Source: Alphaproteobacteria bacterium (lineage in GTDB: Bacteria > Pseudomonadota > Alphaproteobacteria > UBA8366). From it: a stretch of 64,000 nucleotides of DNA. This document shows, piece by piece, positions 42,773 through 54,660 of the stretch. The notes below the pieces were generated by a model, which saw nothing but the letters and a program-made list of their open reading frames with translations, was not told where the DNA came from and ran no database searches. The translations under genes were made by a program, and so were the position numbers. The DNA is taken from assembly GCA_009377445.1 (NCBI GenBank), contig WHUA01000008.1, positions 1 to 64,000 on the forward strand, given 5' to 3'. Position 1 is the first letter of the stretch. Each line of letters starts with the position of its first letter.

Positions 42773-44115
42773 CTTCCAGCCGCGCGCTGGATCGCGCCGA
42801 TGAGCGTGTCGACGACGCTGCCGACCATCGCCGGGTCGTCGCCTTCCGCCATGACGCGGATGACCGGCTCGGTGCCGGACGGCCGGATGAGGAGCCGGCC
42901 GGATTTGCCGAGCTCCGCTTCCGCGGCGACGATGGCCGACTTGACCGATGCATCCTCCAATGGGAAGCCGCCGTTTATGCGCACGTTGCGCAGCAGTTGC
43001 GGCACCGGCTCGAACACCCGGCACACTTCGCTTACCGGCCGCTGTGTCTCCGCAACCACGGAGAGGACCTGCAGAGCCGCGATCAGCGCGTCGCCCGTCG
43101 TCACGTAGTCGTTGAGGATGATATGGCCGGACTGCTCGCCGCCGACGTTGAACTGATGCTTCACCATATGCTCGACGACATAGCGGTCGCCCACGGGGGT
43201 GCGCACCATCGCCAGGCCGATCGACTTGAGATGGCGCTCGAAGCCGAGGTTCGACATGACCGTCGCCACCACGCCGCCGCCGCGCAAGCGGCCCTGGCGA
43301 TGCCAGTTGCCGGCGATCAGCGCCATCAACTGGTCGCCGTCGAGCCGCCGCCCATTCTCGTCGGCGACGATGAGGCGGTCGGCGTCGCCATCGAGGGCGA
43401 TGCCGATATCGGCGCCATGCGTCACGACCTGCTCGCACATCATGACCGGGTCCGTCGCGCCGCATTTCTGATTGATGTTCAGGCCGTTGGGATTGACGCC
43501 GACCGGCACCACCTCAGCGCCCAGCTCCCAGAACACCGTCGGCGCGACGCGGTAGGCCGCGCCATGCGCGCAGTCCACGACCACCTTGAGGCCGTCGAGC
43601 CGCTTGCCGCGCGGAAAAGTCTGTTTGACGAACTCGATGTAGCGGCCCGGCGCGTCCTCCATGCGGCGCGCGCGGCCGAGCCCGGCCGACGGCGAAAGCG
43701 CGAAGTTGCCGCTTTCCATCAGGTCTTCGATCTCGGATTCAACCTGGTCGGACAGCTTGTAGCCGTCGGGACCGAACAGCTTGATGCCGTTGTCCTCGAA
43801 CGGGTTATGCGACGCCGAGATGACCACGCCGAGGTCCGCCCGCATCGACCGGGTCAACATGGCGACGGCCGGCGTCGGCATCGGCCCGACCAGGACGACA
43901 TCCATTCCCATGGAGATGAAGCCGGCGGTCAGCGCCGGTTCCAGCATGTAGCCGGAAAGTCGGGTGTCCTTGCCGATCACCGCGGTGTGGCGATGGTCGC
44001 CGCGGCGAAAGCGCTCGGCGGCCGCCATGGCAAGCCGCAGCACCGTCTGCGGCGTGATGGGCGGCTCGTTTGCCTTGCCGCGGACGCCGTCGGTACCGAA
44101 GTATTTGCGGCTCAT
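42769..44115 (-). CDS. glmM: Phosphoglucosamine mutase
   Basis: This 448-residue enzyme converts glucosamine-6-phosphate to glucosamine-1-phosphate for peptidoglycan and lipopolysaccharide precursors. The phosphoserine is S102 in [11 protein letters not shown]; the Mg-binding loop DGDADR and the phosphate-binding [12 protein letters not shown] are intact. The usual start [11 protein letters not shown] favours ATG 44115 over 44127. The thiD start overlaps its stop by four bases. It follows ftsH, a common order in bacteria, but a GC-rich hairpin lies between the two. Confidence 0.95.
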   Translation of the reverse strand: MSRKYFGTDGVRGKANEPPITPQTVLRLAMAAAERFRRGDHRHTAVIGKDTRLSGYMLEPALTAGFISMGMDVVLVGPMPTPAVAMLTRSMRADLGVVISASHNPFEDNGIKLFGPDGYKLSDQVESEIEDLMESGNFALSPSAGLGRARRMEDAPGRYIEFVKQTFPRGKRLDGLKVVVDCAHGAAYRVAPTVFWELGAEVVPVGVNPNGLNINQKCGATDPVMMCEQVVTHGADIGIALDGDADRLIVADENGRRLDGDQLMALIAGNWHRQGRLRGGGVVATVMSNLGFERHLKSIGLAMVRTPVGDRYVVEHMVKHQFNVGGEQSGHIILNDYVTTGDALIAALQVLSVVAETQRPVSEVCRVFEPVPQLLRNVRINGGFPLEDASVKSAIVAAEAELGKSGRLLIRPSGTEPVIRVMAEGDDPAMVGSVVDTLIGAIQRAAGS

Positions 44116-44175
44116 GTCATCCCCCATGCTGAGTATGAGCAGCGATGATCGCGACGCTATCGCGCGACCCCTTCA

Positions 44176-44208
44176 CGGAAACGGCCCGCCGGGGTGTGGC
44201 CGGCGGGC
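44176..44208 (-). terminator. Hairpin after ftsH
   Basis: CGGCCCGCCGG (44180-44190) pairs perfectly with CCGGCGGGCCG (44198-44208) around a 7-base loop. On the minus strand the stem is followed by TTTCC, a short tail, so termination may be partial and let some transcription through into glmM. Confidence 0.6.
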
Positions 44209-44224
44209 CGCCGAAACCGTTTCG

Positions 44225-46141
<1,917 letters not shown>

Positions 46142-46223
46142 TCTCCACTAGGTCGCCGGCCTCCAGGACCCCAGCGCATACGCTGGGTCGCCCACGGCCG
46201 CGGCGCCGGCATTCGTATTCATA

Positions 46224-47603
46224 TCATAGTGCGACGCCAAGGGTTAAGCCTTCCCTGCCCGATTGTCCAGAAACGAACCGACTCCCGGTCAACGGTCTGA
46301 TCGGCGCAAAGGCTACCTCCCGGACGGAGGAGATACGTCTGTCGTTACCTTTCCGCACATAGCTCAAGTGGGGCACGGCGATCACAACGTCAAGGTACCA
46401 AAAGGAGGGAAGCGACGGTCTTACGGCTGCCGGGACGCGCGTTTCGCGCAGGTCGGGGCGGTCGGCGACGAGATCGGCCCATCCCCTCCGGCCGAGGCGG
46501 CGCATCTCGCAGCCGGTATCGCCGTCGATCGCGACGCGGAAACGCCCGTCCCAGGCGAAGAGGCCCGCGGCGGCCGTCACCCGCCCGGCAGCGCCGGGCT
46601 CGCGGCAGACGAGCGCCCGCGCGCCCTGCGGCAGGATGCGGCAGCCGCCCAGCGTCCGGCCCGACTGCGGCCCCGCGCCGGCGCCGCAGAGCGCCCGATG
46701 AAGCCTTTCGATCCGCTCGAGCCTCGGCGGATAGTCCCGGCCCGCCACGGTCGCCAGAACACGCGCCAATCCACGCAGTGCGATCTCGTCCGGCGCCGCC
46801 TTGAATTCCACCGGATCGAGCATGGCATAGCCTTCCGCGTACAGGACCGCGCCGCGGGCGAGCAATCCGGCCACCGCTTCGTCGAGCGCCGCCCGCGCGC
46901 GCGCCATCCGCGCCGCCGTCTCGGCCAGCCGTTCCGCCGTGAGCCCCTCTTGCGCGAGCACCGCTTCGGCGCGGCGCAACCTCACTCTGCGGAAGGCGGC
47001 GTTCTCATTCGACGGGTCGTCCACATGGGCCTGCCCGGCCGCCTGGAGCGTCGCCGCGAGACGGGCCCGCGGCACGCGCAGCAATGGTCGCAGCAGGCGG
47101 ACCGCCGGGCTTTCCGAAACGAGAGCCATGGCGGCGAGGCCGTCGACGCCGCTGCCGCGCGCGAGGCGGAGCAGGAGCGTTTCCGCCTGATCCTCGAGGT
47201 GATGGGCGAGCGCCAGATGGAGAACGCCGCGCTCCCGGCACCAGGCGGACATCAGCGCGTAGCGGATCCGGCGCGCCGCGGCCTGAAGATTGCCGCTTAG
47301 CGGCACGTCCGGGCGGACGAGCGTCTCATGAGCGATCCCCCTTGCCCGCATCCACGCTGCGACCCGGCAGGCCTCGGCTGCCGATTCCGGGCGCAGGCGG
47401 TGGTCGACGGTGAGCGCGGTCAAGGTTCCGCCGGCGGACTGCGTCCAGGCGTGCAGCAACAGGGCGAGCGCCATGCTGTCGGCGCCGCCGGAGCAGGCGA
47501 CGGCGATGTGCGGCCGGGCTTCGAACGGCCCGAGCGCGGCCAGGAGCGAAGCGAATTCCCCGCCGCCGAGAGGTTCAGCCGGGCCTTCCGCGCCGCAGGC
47601 CAT
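46224..47603 (-). CDS. tilS: tRNA(Ile)-lysidine synthase
   Basis: This 459-residue enzyme adds lysine to C34 of the AUA-reading tRNA(Ile). The ATP-binding PP-loop SGGADS is at residues 38-43, with LTVDHRLRPES and the HHLEDQAETLLLRL segment after it, which binds substrate. The C-terminal half is a less conserved tRNA-recognition region. It precedes ftsH, the usual alphaproteobacterial order, and begins three bases after cpoB ends, so the transcript runs from the tol genes into tilS. Confidence 0.93.
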   Translation of the reverse strand: MACGAEGPAEPLGGGEFASLLAALGPFEARPHIAVACSGGADSMALALLLHAWTQSAGGTLTALTVDHRLRPESAAEACRVAAWMRARGIAHETLVRPDVPLSGNLQAAARRIRYALMSAWCRERGVLHLALAHHLEDQAETLLLRLARGSGVDGLAAMALVSESPAVRLLRPLLRVPRARLAATLQAAGQAHVDDPSNENAAFRRVRLRRAEAVLAQEGLTAERLAETAARMARARAALDEAVAGLLARGAVLYAEGYAMLDPVEFKAAPDEIALRGLARVLATVAGRDYPPRLERIERLHRALCGAGAGPQSGRTLGGCRILPQGARALVCREPGAAGRVTAAAGLFAWDGRFRVAIDGDTGCEMRRLGRRGWADLVADRPDLRETRVPAAVRPSLPSFWYLDVVIAVPHLSYVRKGNDRRISSVREVAFAPIRPLTGSRFVSGQSGREGLTLGVAL

Positions 47604-47606
47604 GGA

Positions 47607-48830
47607 TCAGGAGCAGCCGAGCTTGCCCAACTCGGATTTCGCGTTGGTGAGCAGCCGCTTGTTGGCCGCCGGATAAGCTTTCACGAGCTTGTTCCACGCC
47701 GCGCAGGCGGACTGCTTCTCGTTGATGGCGGCGAGCGACATGCCGAGCTTGAGGAGATTGTCCGGCGCCTTGTTGCCTTTTGGATAGCGCTTGTAGCCGT
47801 CCAGGTATACACGCGCCGCCTCGGCATAGTCCTTGCGGACATAATGCGTTTCGCCCAGCCAATACAGCGCGTTGCTCGAGAGCGGGCTGTCGGGGTTTTC
47901 TTTCACGAAGGCGTCGAAGCCGATCGCGGCCTTTTCGTATTCGCGCTGCTGCAGTTGTTGGAAAGCCGCGTCATAGCGCGCACGCGGACCGCCCGCTGCG
48001 GAAGCGAGCTGTTCCCCTTCGTCCGCGCCCGATGCAGGGGTTCCATCCGCCCGTTCGGGCAGGGTCTTGACCGGCGGCTTGACCGCCGTGGCGCCGCCGG
48101 ATTTGGACATCGTCCCGAATACCTGCTGCCCCGGCCCGAGGCCTTCGGCCACCTGCTTTCTCAACGGGGTAGCGGCCGAACCGGCGTCCCGGCCCTCGGT
48201 GCGCCGTTCCGGGACCGCCGCCGCGCCCCCTGGTGCGACGCCTGGTGCGACGCCTGGTGCGACGCCTGGTGCGACGCCTGGTGCGACGCCTGGTGCGACG
48301 CCTGGTGCGACGCCTGGTGCGACGCCTGGTGCGACGCCTGGTGCGACGCCTGGTGCGACGCCGCCGGTCTGGCCTTTCCCGGCCTCGAGCGCCTGAAACC
48401 GGATCTCGAGATCGGCGATGAGCTTCTCCAGCCGCTCGCTGGCCCGGCTCACGCCATGCTCGGCCTCTTCGATCCGGCCGGTCAGTTCGCGGACTTGCGA
48501 TTCGAGATTCTGTAATTGCACCTGCAGGCGCGCCGTGGTGTCCGAAGACCCCGCGGCCATGCCGGCGACCGCTTCGCGCGACGGCGCCTTGCCCGAATAG
48601 ATGTACGATTGGAGGTCGCTCAGGTCCCGCCGGACGCGTTGAAGCTGTTGGGCGAGGTCGGATTCCTGCGCCCCGGCCGGCGTACACAGGGGCAGCAGGA
48701 TAATGGCAAGCGCCGCCGCCATTGTGCGCAGCGCCCCCATTCTGCGCAGCGCCGCAAAACGAGTGGAAACCGCCAGACGCAATTGTCTGACGGTCCCCTC
48801 GTTGTCCTCGCGAATACGCTGCCCGATCAT
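47607..48830 (-). CDS. cpoB: Cell-division coordinator CpoB (YbgF) with GVAP repeat linker
   Basis: This periplasmic partner of the Tol-Pal system, about 407 residues, links outer-membrane constriction to peptidoglycan synthesis. After a signal peptide (hydrophobic MAAALAIILLPLCTPAGA) come a coiled-coil trimer region, a linker and three TPR motifs with the family end GETHYVRKDYAEAARVYLDGYKRYPKGNKAPDNLLKLG. The linker contains eleven perfect GVAP units encoded by a 12-base tandem repeat. The start is uncertain: ATG 48830 gives a long n-region, and ATG 48740 gives a short one. Confidence 0.92.
   Translation of the reverse strand: MIGQRIREDNEGTVRQLRLAVSTRFAALRRMGALRTMAAALAIILLPLCTPAGAQESDLAQQLQRVRRDLSDLQSYIYSGKAPSREAVAGMAAGSSDTTARLQVQLQNLESQVRELTGRIEEAEHGVSRASERLEKLIADLEIRFQALEAGKGQTGGVAPGVAPGVAPGVAPGVAPGVAPGVAPGVAPGVAPGVAPGVAPGGAAAVPERRTEGRDAGSAATPLRKQVAEGLGPGQQVFGTMSKSGGATAVKPPVKTLPERADGTPASGADEGEQLASAAGGPRARYDAAFQQLQQREYEKAAIGFDAFVKENPDSPLSSNALYWLGETHYVRKDYAEAARVYLDGYKRYPKGNKAPDNLLKLGMSLAAINEKQSACAAWNKLVKAYPAANKRLLTNAKSELGKLGCS
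48229..48360 (-). repeat. 12-base minisatellite, 11 units, in cpoB
   Basis: Eleven identical copies of CCTGGTGCGACG (plus strand) run without a mismatch. They encode GVAP eleven times in the linker of CpoB. Because the unit is a multiple of three, gain or loss of units by slippage would change only linker length. Confidence 0.98.
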
Positions 48831-48930
48831 GACCTTCCGTCTAACGGGCAAATGCGGCCGCAGCGGATCTCACGACCACTCTCCGCGTGCGGCGATGGAC
48901 ATGTGCCCATCCGGCTCGCGAACAGCCCAA

Positions 48931-49443
48931 TCAGCTCTTCGCGCCGCCGGTAATCGTCGACACGCCTCTGCGATTCTGTGACCAAGCCCATTCGTTCGAT
49001 CCGAGAACGGCCGGACGCTCCTTACCGTAGCTGATGGTCTTGATCCGGCTCGCCGCAATTCCCTTGCTTGCAAGATAATCCTTGACCGCGGTCGCCCTGC
49101 GCTCGCCGAGCGCCAAGTTGTACTCGCGCGTGCCGCGCTCGTCGCAATGTCCTTCGACCAGGATCGTCGCACCGGATACCCGCGTCAGCCACGCCGCTTG
49201 CTTGTCGAGCGTCTCCTGCGCCTTCGCCGACAATGTCGCTTTGTCGAAGTCGAAGAACACGCGATCGCCGACGTTGACGATGAAGTCCTGGATCGTGCCC
49301 GGCTCGACCGCAACTGCGCCGCCAGCCCCGGTGGCGCCCGTCGATGCACCGGTCCCGGTCTGGCCACCGGTCTCTTCCGGATCGGTCGCACAAGCGCCGA
49401 CCAACAACAGCGCCGCCAGCAGGCTTACAATTTTTAACCGCAT
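48931..49443 (-). CDS. pal: Peptidoglycan-associated lipoprotein Pal
   Basis: This 170-residue outer-membrane lipoprotein has a lipobox LVGAC with C18 as the lipid-bearing residue, a Gly/Thr-rich linker and an OmpA-like domain. VFFDFDKATLSAKA and VEGHCDERGTREYNLALGERRA hold the diaminopimelate-binding residues. The end NRRGVSTI is typical. Pal anchors the outer membrane to peptidoglycan and is moved by TolB and TolA during division. It lies 185 bases after tolB, with its own likely promoter region. Confidence 0.96.
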   Translation of the reverse strand: MRLKIVSLLAALLLVGACATDPEETGGQTGTGASTGATGAGGAVAVEPGTIQDFIVNVGDRVFFDFDKATLSAKAQETLDKQAAWLTRVSGATILVEGHCDERGTREYNLALGERRATAVKDYLASKGIAASRIKTISYGKERPAVLGSNEWAWSQNRRGVSTITGGAKS

Positions 49444-49628
49444 TTATTTACCCCCTCGGAGGACGAACCATAGGTTCCCATGCCGAAATTTTCCCGGCTG
49501 ATCCAACTTAGTCAGTCGCCCCTTGAAACTCAACAGGGCAATAATCAAAAAGAAATACCGTTGCATCAAAGCAATGCACGCCGATTTCTTGCCTGATTTC
49601 TGCCACAGACTTTAATTTGGCGCGATCT

Positions 49629-50963
49629 CTAAGGAATCAGCGAGGACCACGCCGGATCGGACGCGAATCCCGGCGTCACGACCCGCCGCAGGTTATGGCC
49701 AGTCAAATCAACGGTGTAAAGACTCGCGCCGCCGCCGCCGCCGTCCTTGTCCGTGGGCTCCTGTCGGAAGAACATGAGCACCCGGCCGTTCGGCGCCCAG
49801 GTAGGCCCTTCTTCCAGGAAGCTTTCGCTCAGCAGCCGTTCGCCGCTGCCGTCGGGCCGCATGACGCCGATGAAGAACCGGCCGCCGAACTGTTTCGTGA
49901 ACGCAATCAGGTCGCCGCGCGGCGACCACACCGGCGTCGCATACCTTCCCTGACCGAAGCTGATGCGCTGAACGTTGCTGCCGTCCGCGTTCATGGCATA
50001 GAGCTGCTGCGAGCCGCCGCGGTCGGAGTTGAAGACGATCCGCTTGGCGTCGGGCGAAAAGCTGGGCGACGTATCGATCGCCGGATGCGACGAAAGCCGC
50101 TTCGACTTCCGCGTCCTCAGATCCATCGTGTAGATGTCGGAATTGCCGTTCTCGGCATAGGACATGAGCACCGCATTGCCGTTCGGCGCAAAGCGCGGCG
50201 CGAATGTCATGCCCTGGAAGCTGCCCAGAACCTCCTGACGCCCGGTTTCGATGTTGAAGAGGTAAACGCGCGGCGTGTTGTTGAAATACGAAAGATAGGT
50301 GATTTCCTGCGCGGTCCGCGAGAAGCGCGGCGTCAGAACCAGCGCGCGCCCATCGGTCAGGAAGCGATGGTTCGCGCCGTCCTGGTCCATGATCGCCAGG
50401 CGCTTGATGCGGCGGCTGGCGGGCCCGCTTTCGGCGACGTAGACGATTCGGGTGTCGAAATAACCTTCCTCGCCGGTGATCCGCTTGTAGATCGCGTCCG
50501 CGATGATGTGCGCGACCCGGCGCCAGTTTTCGCGCTGCGTCCGGTATTGCAGCCCCGCCATCTGCGTCTCGGCGAACACGTCCCAGAGACGGAACTCGAC
50601 CTTGAGCCGCCCGTCGGGCTGCACCGTTATGGCGCCGTTGACCAGGGCTTGCGCGTTGACCACGCGCCAGTCGTTGAATCTCGGCTGCACCTGCAGCGAC
50701 GAGACGTCCTGCAGGAATGCGCGCTTGTCGATCGGCTTGAACAAGCCCGATCGCTCGAGATCGGCCGCGACGACGGACGCGATGTCGCGTCCCGCTTCCT
50801 GTTCGCGCGGCCCTTCGCCGTGGAAATCCGTTATTGCGATCGGCAGGGGCTGAAGGTGCCCGCGCGTGATGTCCACTTGCAGCTCCGCGCGCGCGCCCGC
50901 GGTCAGCGCAGTCGCCACTGCCACGATGAGAATGACCCCGATCAGTCGGTTACGTCGAATCAT
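49629..50963 (-). CDS. tolB: Tol-Pal system periplasmic protein TolB
   Basis: This 444-residue protein has a signal peptide ending AGARA, an N-terminal two-domain part with [20 protein letters not shown], which contains the segment that binds TolA, and a six-bladed beta-propeller that binds Pal. Each blade shows the TolB repeat, such as [16 protein letters not shown] and [16 protein letters not shown]. It starts 21 bases after the tolA stop and belongs to the tolQRAB operon. Confidence 0.96.
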   Translation of the reverse strand: MIRRNRLIGVILIVAVATALTAGARAELQVDITRGHLQPLPIAITDFHGEGPREQEAGRDIASVVAADLERSGLFKPIDKRAFLQDVSSLQVQPRFNDWRVVNAQALVNGAITVQPDGRLKVEFRLWDVFAETQMAGLQYRTQRENWRRVAHIIADAIYKRITGEEGYFDTRIVYVAESGPASRRIKRLAIMDQDGANHRFLTDGRALVLTPRFSRTAQEITYLSYFNNTPRVYLFNIETGRQEVLGSFQGMTFAPRFAPNGNAVLMSYAENGNSDIYTMDLRTRKSKRLSSHPAIDTSPSFSPDAKRIVFNSDRGGSQQLYAMNADGSNVQRISFGQGRYATPVWSPRGDLIAFTKQFGGRFFIGVMRPDGSGERLLSESFLEEGPTWAPNGRVLMFFRQEPTDKDGGGGGASLYTVDLTGHNLRRVVTPGFASDPAWSSLIP

Positions 50964-50984
50964 CTTTCTCCCTGTTTGCGGTCT

Positions 50985-51944
50985 CTAGCGTCCAACCAGC
51001 TCGCTCGGATTGAACGTCAGTTTCGTCTCGCGCCACAGATCGTACTTTTCGTGTGGCAGTTTCAAGGGCGTGCACATCGGATGCTTCACGGCGCGAAGCA
51101 CGCTTTCCGCCGCCGCGCGATAGTATGAGTCGCTGGACATGCGCGAGGCGTCGACGATCTGCGCCTGGCGCACGGTGCCATCCTGGTTGATCTGCAGTTG
51201 CACCTCGACCACGAGGTTCTCCGCCTCGGGCGCGCCCGCGGGCGGGTTCCAGCACCGCTCGATCTGGCGCCTGAGGGCGTCGATCTCGCTCATCGACATC
51301 TTCTCGCCCACATTCAGGCTGCTCACCCGCCGCGACTGCGGCGCAGGCTCCGGCGAATCGTGCTTCTTGAGCACGTCTTCCATCGCCTGATCGAAAGACT
51401 TCTCCGGTTTCTCCGGCGTCTTCGGCTTCGGCTGGCGCTTCAGATTCTCGACCGTCTTCAGCACCGAGGCGAAATCGTCCTCCGGCGGCGGCTTCGGCTT
51501 CCGGCGCGGCTTCGGCGGCGGTGTGATCTCGGGCTCGGCGACCTTCGGCTCCGGCTCGGGCTCGGGTTTCGGCTCCGGCTTGGGTTCCGGCTTCGCCACC
51601 GGTTCCGGCTTGGGCTCGGGCTTCGGTTCCGGTTCGGGCTCCGGCTCCTTCTGCACGGGCACGGCCTCCTTGGGCGGGGGCGGCGGCGCAGGCGGCGGCG
51701 GAGCCGGCGGCTTCGGCAACGCCGCCTGCTGCTGCGGCTTCGGCGGCGCCGGCTTCTCTGCTTCTTTGGGCGGCGGCATCGGCTCGCGAACGGGATCCGG
51801 CGCCTGGGACTGGTCGGTGATGATGGACACATCGATGAGCGGCGGCGTCTCGATCACGCGGTCGTCCAGAGACGGCAACCCTATCCACGCGAGAACGATG
51901 ACCGCGACGTGCAGAAGGAAGGAGAGGATTAAGGGACCGCGCAT
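50985..51944 (-). CDS. tolA: TolA-like protein with proline-rich spacer
   Basis: This 319-residue protein has an N-terminal membrane helix (LILSFLLHVAVIVLAW) with the conserved S-H that contacts TolQ/TolR, a long spacer to about residue 165, and a C-terminal domain (IERCWNPPAGAP, VEVQLQINQDGTV) that binds Pal/TolB. The spacer is unusual: it is full of PEP and KPEP repeats like TonB, instead of the long Ala/Lys-rich helix of enterobacterial TolA. The position between tolR and tolB supports TolA rather than TonB. Energy from TolQR is passed through it to the outer membrane. Confidence 0.92.
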   Translation of the reverse strand: MRGPLILSFLLHVAVIVLAWIGLPSLDDRVIETPPLIDVSIITDQSQAPDPVREPMPPPKEAEKPAPPKPQQQAALPKPPAPPPPAPPPPPKEAVPVQKEPEPEPEPKPEPKPEPVAKPEPKPEPKPEPEPEPKVAEPEITPPPKPRRKPKPPPEDDFASVLKTVENLKRQPKPKTPEKPEKSFDQAMEDVLKKHDSPEPAPQSRRVSSLNVGEKMSMSEIDALRRQIERCWNPPAGAPEAENLVVEVQLQINQDGTVRQAQIVDASRMSSDSYYRAAAESVLRAVKHPMCTPLKLPHEKYDLWRETKLTFNPSELVGR

Positions 51945-51956
51945 CTGACGATGGCA

Positions 51957-52424
51957 TCACTTCTTCTTTGGGTTCTTCGGGGCGCCTTTGGGCAACTCGG
52001 CCATCAACGAGACCTTCTTGTAGCCCGCGGCGCTGATCTGCCCCATCACCTGCATGACGGCGCCGTAGTGGATCGACTGGTCGCCGCGCACGAATATCCG
52101 CGTGTCCGGATTGGCGCCGGTGACCGCCTGCAGGCGCGGCACGAGCTGTTCGATGCCGACCGACTGTTTTTGCAGATAGACGACGCCCTTGCTGTCGATG
52201 CTGACCACCAGCGGTTCATGGCTGTCGTTCAGCGTAGCGGCCTTGGTCTTCGGCAAGTCCACCGGCACGCCGACGGACAGCAAAGGCGCTGTGACCATGA
52301 AGACGATCAGCAGCACCAGCATGACGTCGACGAACGGCGTGACGTTGATCTCGGACATCGGCTTGCGGCGAAACTTGCTGCCGCGCCTGCCGAAATAGCC
52401 TTGGTCCGCGAGGGGAGAGGCCAT
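51957..52424 (-). CDS. tolR: Tol-Pal system protein TolR
   Basis: This 155-residue inner-membrane protein belongs to the ExbD/TolR family. The single helix (VTPFVDVMLVLLIVFMVTAPLL) carries the key proton-responsive Asp in FVDVML. The periplasmic part ends in the basic tail KGAPKNPKKK. With TolQ it forms the motor that uses the proton gradient. It starts three bases after the tolQ stop and ends 12 bases before tolA. Confidence 0.96.
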   Translation of the reverse strand: MASPLADQGYFGRRGSKFRRKPMSEINVTPFVDVMLVLLIVFMVTAPLLSVGVPVDLPKTKAATLNDSHEPLVVSIDSKGVVYLQKQSVGIEQLVPRLQAVTGANPDTRIFVRGDQSIHYGAVMQVMGQISAAGYKKVSLMAELPKGAPKNPKKK

Positions 52425-52427
52425 CGG

Positions 52428-53159
52428 CTACGCCCCCTCTTCGAGCTGGCGCGACAGGATTGCGCTGAACTCGACCGCGAAGGCCTCGAGCCGTCCGCCG
52501 TAGCGGCCGAGGTCGTTGGATATCTTGTTGTAGGCGACGACCGCCGGAATGGCGGCGACGAGGCCGAGCGCGGTGGCGAAGAGCGCCTCGGCGATACCCG
52601 GCGCCACGACTGCCAGACTGGTCTGCTTGGTCGCTGCGATCGCCTGGAAGCTGTTCATGATGCCCCAGACGGTGCCGAACAGGCCGATGAATGGCGCCGT
52701 CGAGCCGACCGAGGCGAGAAAGATCATGTAGCGCTCGAGCCGGTCCATCTCGCGGCCGAGCGTCACCTGCATCACCCGGTCGATGCGTGCCTGAAGGCCT
52801 GTCCGCGAGGCAGCCTGCTGCCCCAATCCACGCGCCGCCGATCTTCGCCACTCGCGCATCGCGGAGGAAAAGACCGCGGTCATCGGATCCGACGGCCGTT
52901 GCCCGACCCGCTCGTAGAGGTCGTCCAGCGACCCGCCGGACCAGAAGGCGTCCTCGAACTTCAGCGCCCGCGTTTCCAGCCGCCGCAGGCGCCACATCTT
53001 GTCCAGGATGATCGCCCAGGTCCAGATCGATGCGCCGAACAGCACGACCATGACAATCTTCACGACCCAATGGGCGCGCCAGAAGAGGGCCCAGATCGAC
53101 AGGTCGCCCAAATCCGTGGAGCCCGCAAGAGCAACCGAGTCAACGATGGTCTGTTCCAT
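52428..53159 (-). CDS. tolQ: Tol-Pal system protein TolQ
   Basis: This 243-residue inner-membrane protein belongs to the MotA/TolQ/ExbB family. It has helices at about residues 30-52, 140-162 and 175-200; GSTAPFIGLFGTVWGIMNSF holds the conserved channel residues, with ALGLVAAIPAVVAYN in the third helix. It forms the stator ring around TolR. It starts the tolQRAB set; ybgC lies 27 bases upstream in the same direction. Confidence 0.96.
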   Translation of the reverse strand: MEQTIVDSVALAGSTDLGDLSIWALFWRAHWVVKIVMVVLFGASIWTWAIILDKMWRLRRLETRALKFEDAFWSGGSLDDLYERVGQRPSDPMTAVFSSAMREWRRSAARGLGQQAASRTGLQARIDRVMQVTLGREMDRLERYMIFLASVGSTAPFIGLFGTVWGIMNSFQAIAATKQTSLAVVAPGIAEALFATALGLVAAIPAVVAYNKISNDLGRYGGRLEAFAVEFSAILSRQLEEGA

Positions 53160-53186
53160 TCGTCCTGCCTGCTAAAAACGTTCCAT

Positions 53187-53600
53187 TCATGTTGCGAACG
53201 CGAGCCGTATCTCGTCCGGCAGCCGCGCGGGCCTGCCGCGCGCATCGACGCAGGCAAGCCGAACCTTCATTCCGACGAGCAGCCTGCCTTCGCGCTCGAC
53301 GCGCTGCTCGGCCGAAAAGCTCGCGCCGCCGATCCTGGAAATCCGCGTACGAATCTGCAACGCGTCATCGAGCCGCGCCGGCTCGTGATAGGTAGCGGCG
53401 AACTCCTTCACCATGAACATCACGCCATGGCGGCGCAACAGCGCCGAGTTGTCGGTTCCCAGTTCGCGCAACAGCTCGCTGCGCGCACGCTCGGCGTACT
53501 TCAAATAGTTCGCATAATAAACAACGCCAGCCGCGTCGGTATCTTCGTAGTACACGCGGCACTTAAAGACATGCGATTCCGTCGAGGCCGGCTCAGTCAT
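53187..53600 (-). CDS. ybgC: Hotdog-fold acyl-CoA thioesterase YbgC
   Basis: This 137-residue thioesterase of the 4-hydroxybenzoyl-CoA thioesterase type is the usual companion of tol-pal genes. The catalytic Asp lies in [16 protein letters not shown], followed by [10 protein letters not shown]. It acts on acyl-CoA or acyl-carrier substrates near phospholipid synthesis. Its first eight bases overlap the end of ruvB. Confidence 0.93.
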   Translation of the reverse strand: MTEPASTESHVFKCRVYYEDTDAAGVVYYANYLKYAERARSELLRELGTDNSALLRRHGVMFMVKEFAATYHEPARLDDALQIRTRISRIGGASFSAEQRVEREGRLLVGMKVRLACVDARGRPARLPDEIRLAFAT

Positions 53601-54660
53601 TGCCCGCCTCCTGCACGTCGGGCTCCAAATCGACCAGCTCGAGCTGGTCGGCCGCGCCGCGCGGGGCTTCGAGGCCGAGATAACGCCAACCCTGCAGCGA
53701 AAGCATCCGGCCGCGCTGCGTCCGCTGCAGCAATCCCTGCTGGATCAGATAGGGCTCGATCACGTCTTCGAGGACGTCGCGCTGATCGCCGAGCGCCGCC
53801 GCGAGCGTTTCGACGCCGGCCGGCCCGCCGCCGCAATTCTGCGCCAGATACTGCAGGTAGCGCCGGTCCATGGCGTCCAGCCCGTTGCTGTCCACGCCGA
53901 GCCGGCGCAGGGCCGCGTCGGCCGCGTCCGCGCCGACCTCCGCCGCGCCGTCGATCAAAGCGAAATCCCGTACCCGGCGCATCAGCCGCCCGGCCACGCG
54001 CGGCGTGCCCCGGCTGCGCCGCGCGATCTCCCGCGCGCCGTCCGCGGTCAACGCCAGCCCGAGCACGCGCGCGCCGCGCTCCACCACCTTGCAGAGATCT
54101 TCCTCGTTATAGAAGTTGAGGCGGAGCGGAATGCCGAAGCGCTCGCGCAGCGGCGTGGTGATCAGCCCGGAGCGCGTGGTCGCGCCGACCAGCGTGAAAG
54201 GCGGCAGATCGATGCGGATCGACCGCGCCGACGGCCCTTCGCCGATGATGAGGTCGAGCTGAAAGTCCTCCATCGCCGGATACATGATCTCTTCGACCGC
54301 CGGGTTGAGGCGGTGGATCTCGTCGATGAACAGGACGTCCTTGGGCTGCAGGTTCGTCAGGATCGCCGCCAGGTCGCCCGCCTTCGCGATGACCGGACCC
54401 GATGTCGCGCGAAAGTTGACGCCGAGTTCGCGTGCGACGATCTGCGCCAGCGTCGTCTTTCCAAGGCCGGGCGGCCCGAACAACAGGGTGTGGTCCATCG
54501 CTTCGCCGCGCGCGCGGGCAGCCTCGATGAATACCTTCAGGTTCTGGCGCACGCCGGATTGGCCGATGAAGTCATCGAGGACCTGCGGCCGCAGCGACCT
54601 TTCGCCGGCATCGTCCTCGCGGTAGTCGGCCGCCACCATGCGATCGGTCGGGGCGGTCAC
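53593..54660 (-). CDS. ruvB: Holliday junction branch migration helicase RuvB
   Basis: This 355-residue AAA+ motor has Walker [12 protein letters not shown], Walker [12 protein letters not shown], sensor and arginine-finger segments ([18 protein letters not shown]) and the C-terminal winged helix with [17 protein letters not shown]. With RuvA it drives branch migration in recombination repair. Translation is coupled to ruvA by an ATGA overlap. Confidence 0.97.
   Translation of the reverse strand: MTAPTDRMVAADYREDDAGERSLRPQVLDDFIGQSGVRQNLKVFIEAARARGEAMDHTLLFGPPGLGKTTLAQIVARELGVNFRATSGPVIAKAGDLAAILTNLQPKDVLFIDEIHRLNPAVEEIMYPAMEDFQLDLIIGEGPSARSIRIDLPPFTLVGATTRSGLITTPLRERFGIPLRLNFYNEEDLCKVVERGARVLGLALTADGAREIARRSRGTPRVAGRLMRRVRDFALIDGAAEVGADAADAALRRLGVDSNGLDAMDRRYLQYLAQNCGGGPAGVETLAAALGDQRDVLEDVIEPYLIQQGLLQRTQRGRMLSLQGWRYLGLEAPRGAADQLELVDLEPDVQEAGND

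Noticed and set aside
44115..44224. A large extra gene between glmM and ftsH
   Set aside because: Only the hairpin and the glmM leader fit; frames here are antisense shadows of ftsH.
48229..48360. Tandem repeat considered as a CRISPR array or a plus-strand RRLV repeat protein
   Set aside because: The unit is only 12 bases with no spacers, and it lies in frame in cpoB; the plus-strand reading is a shadow.
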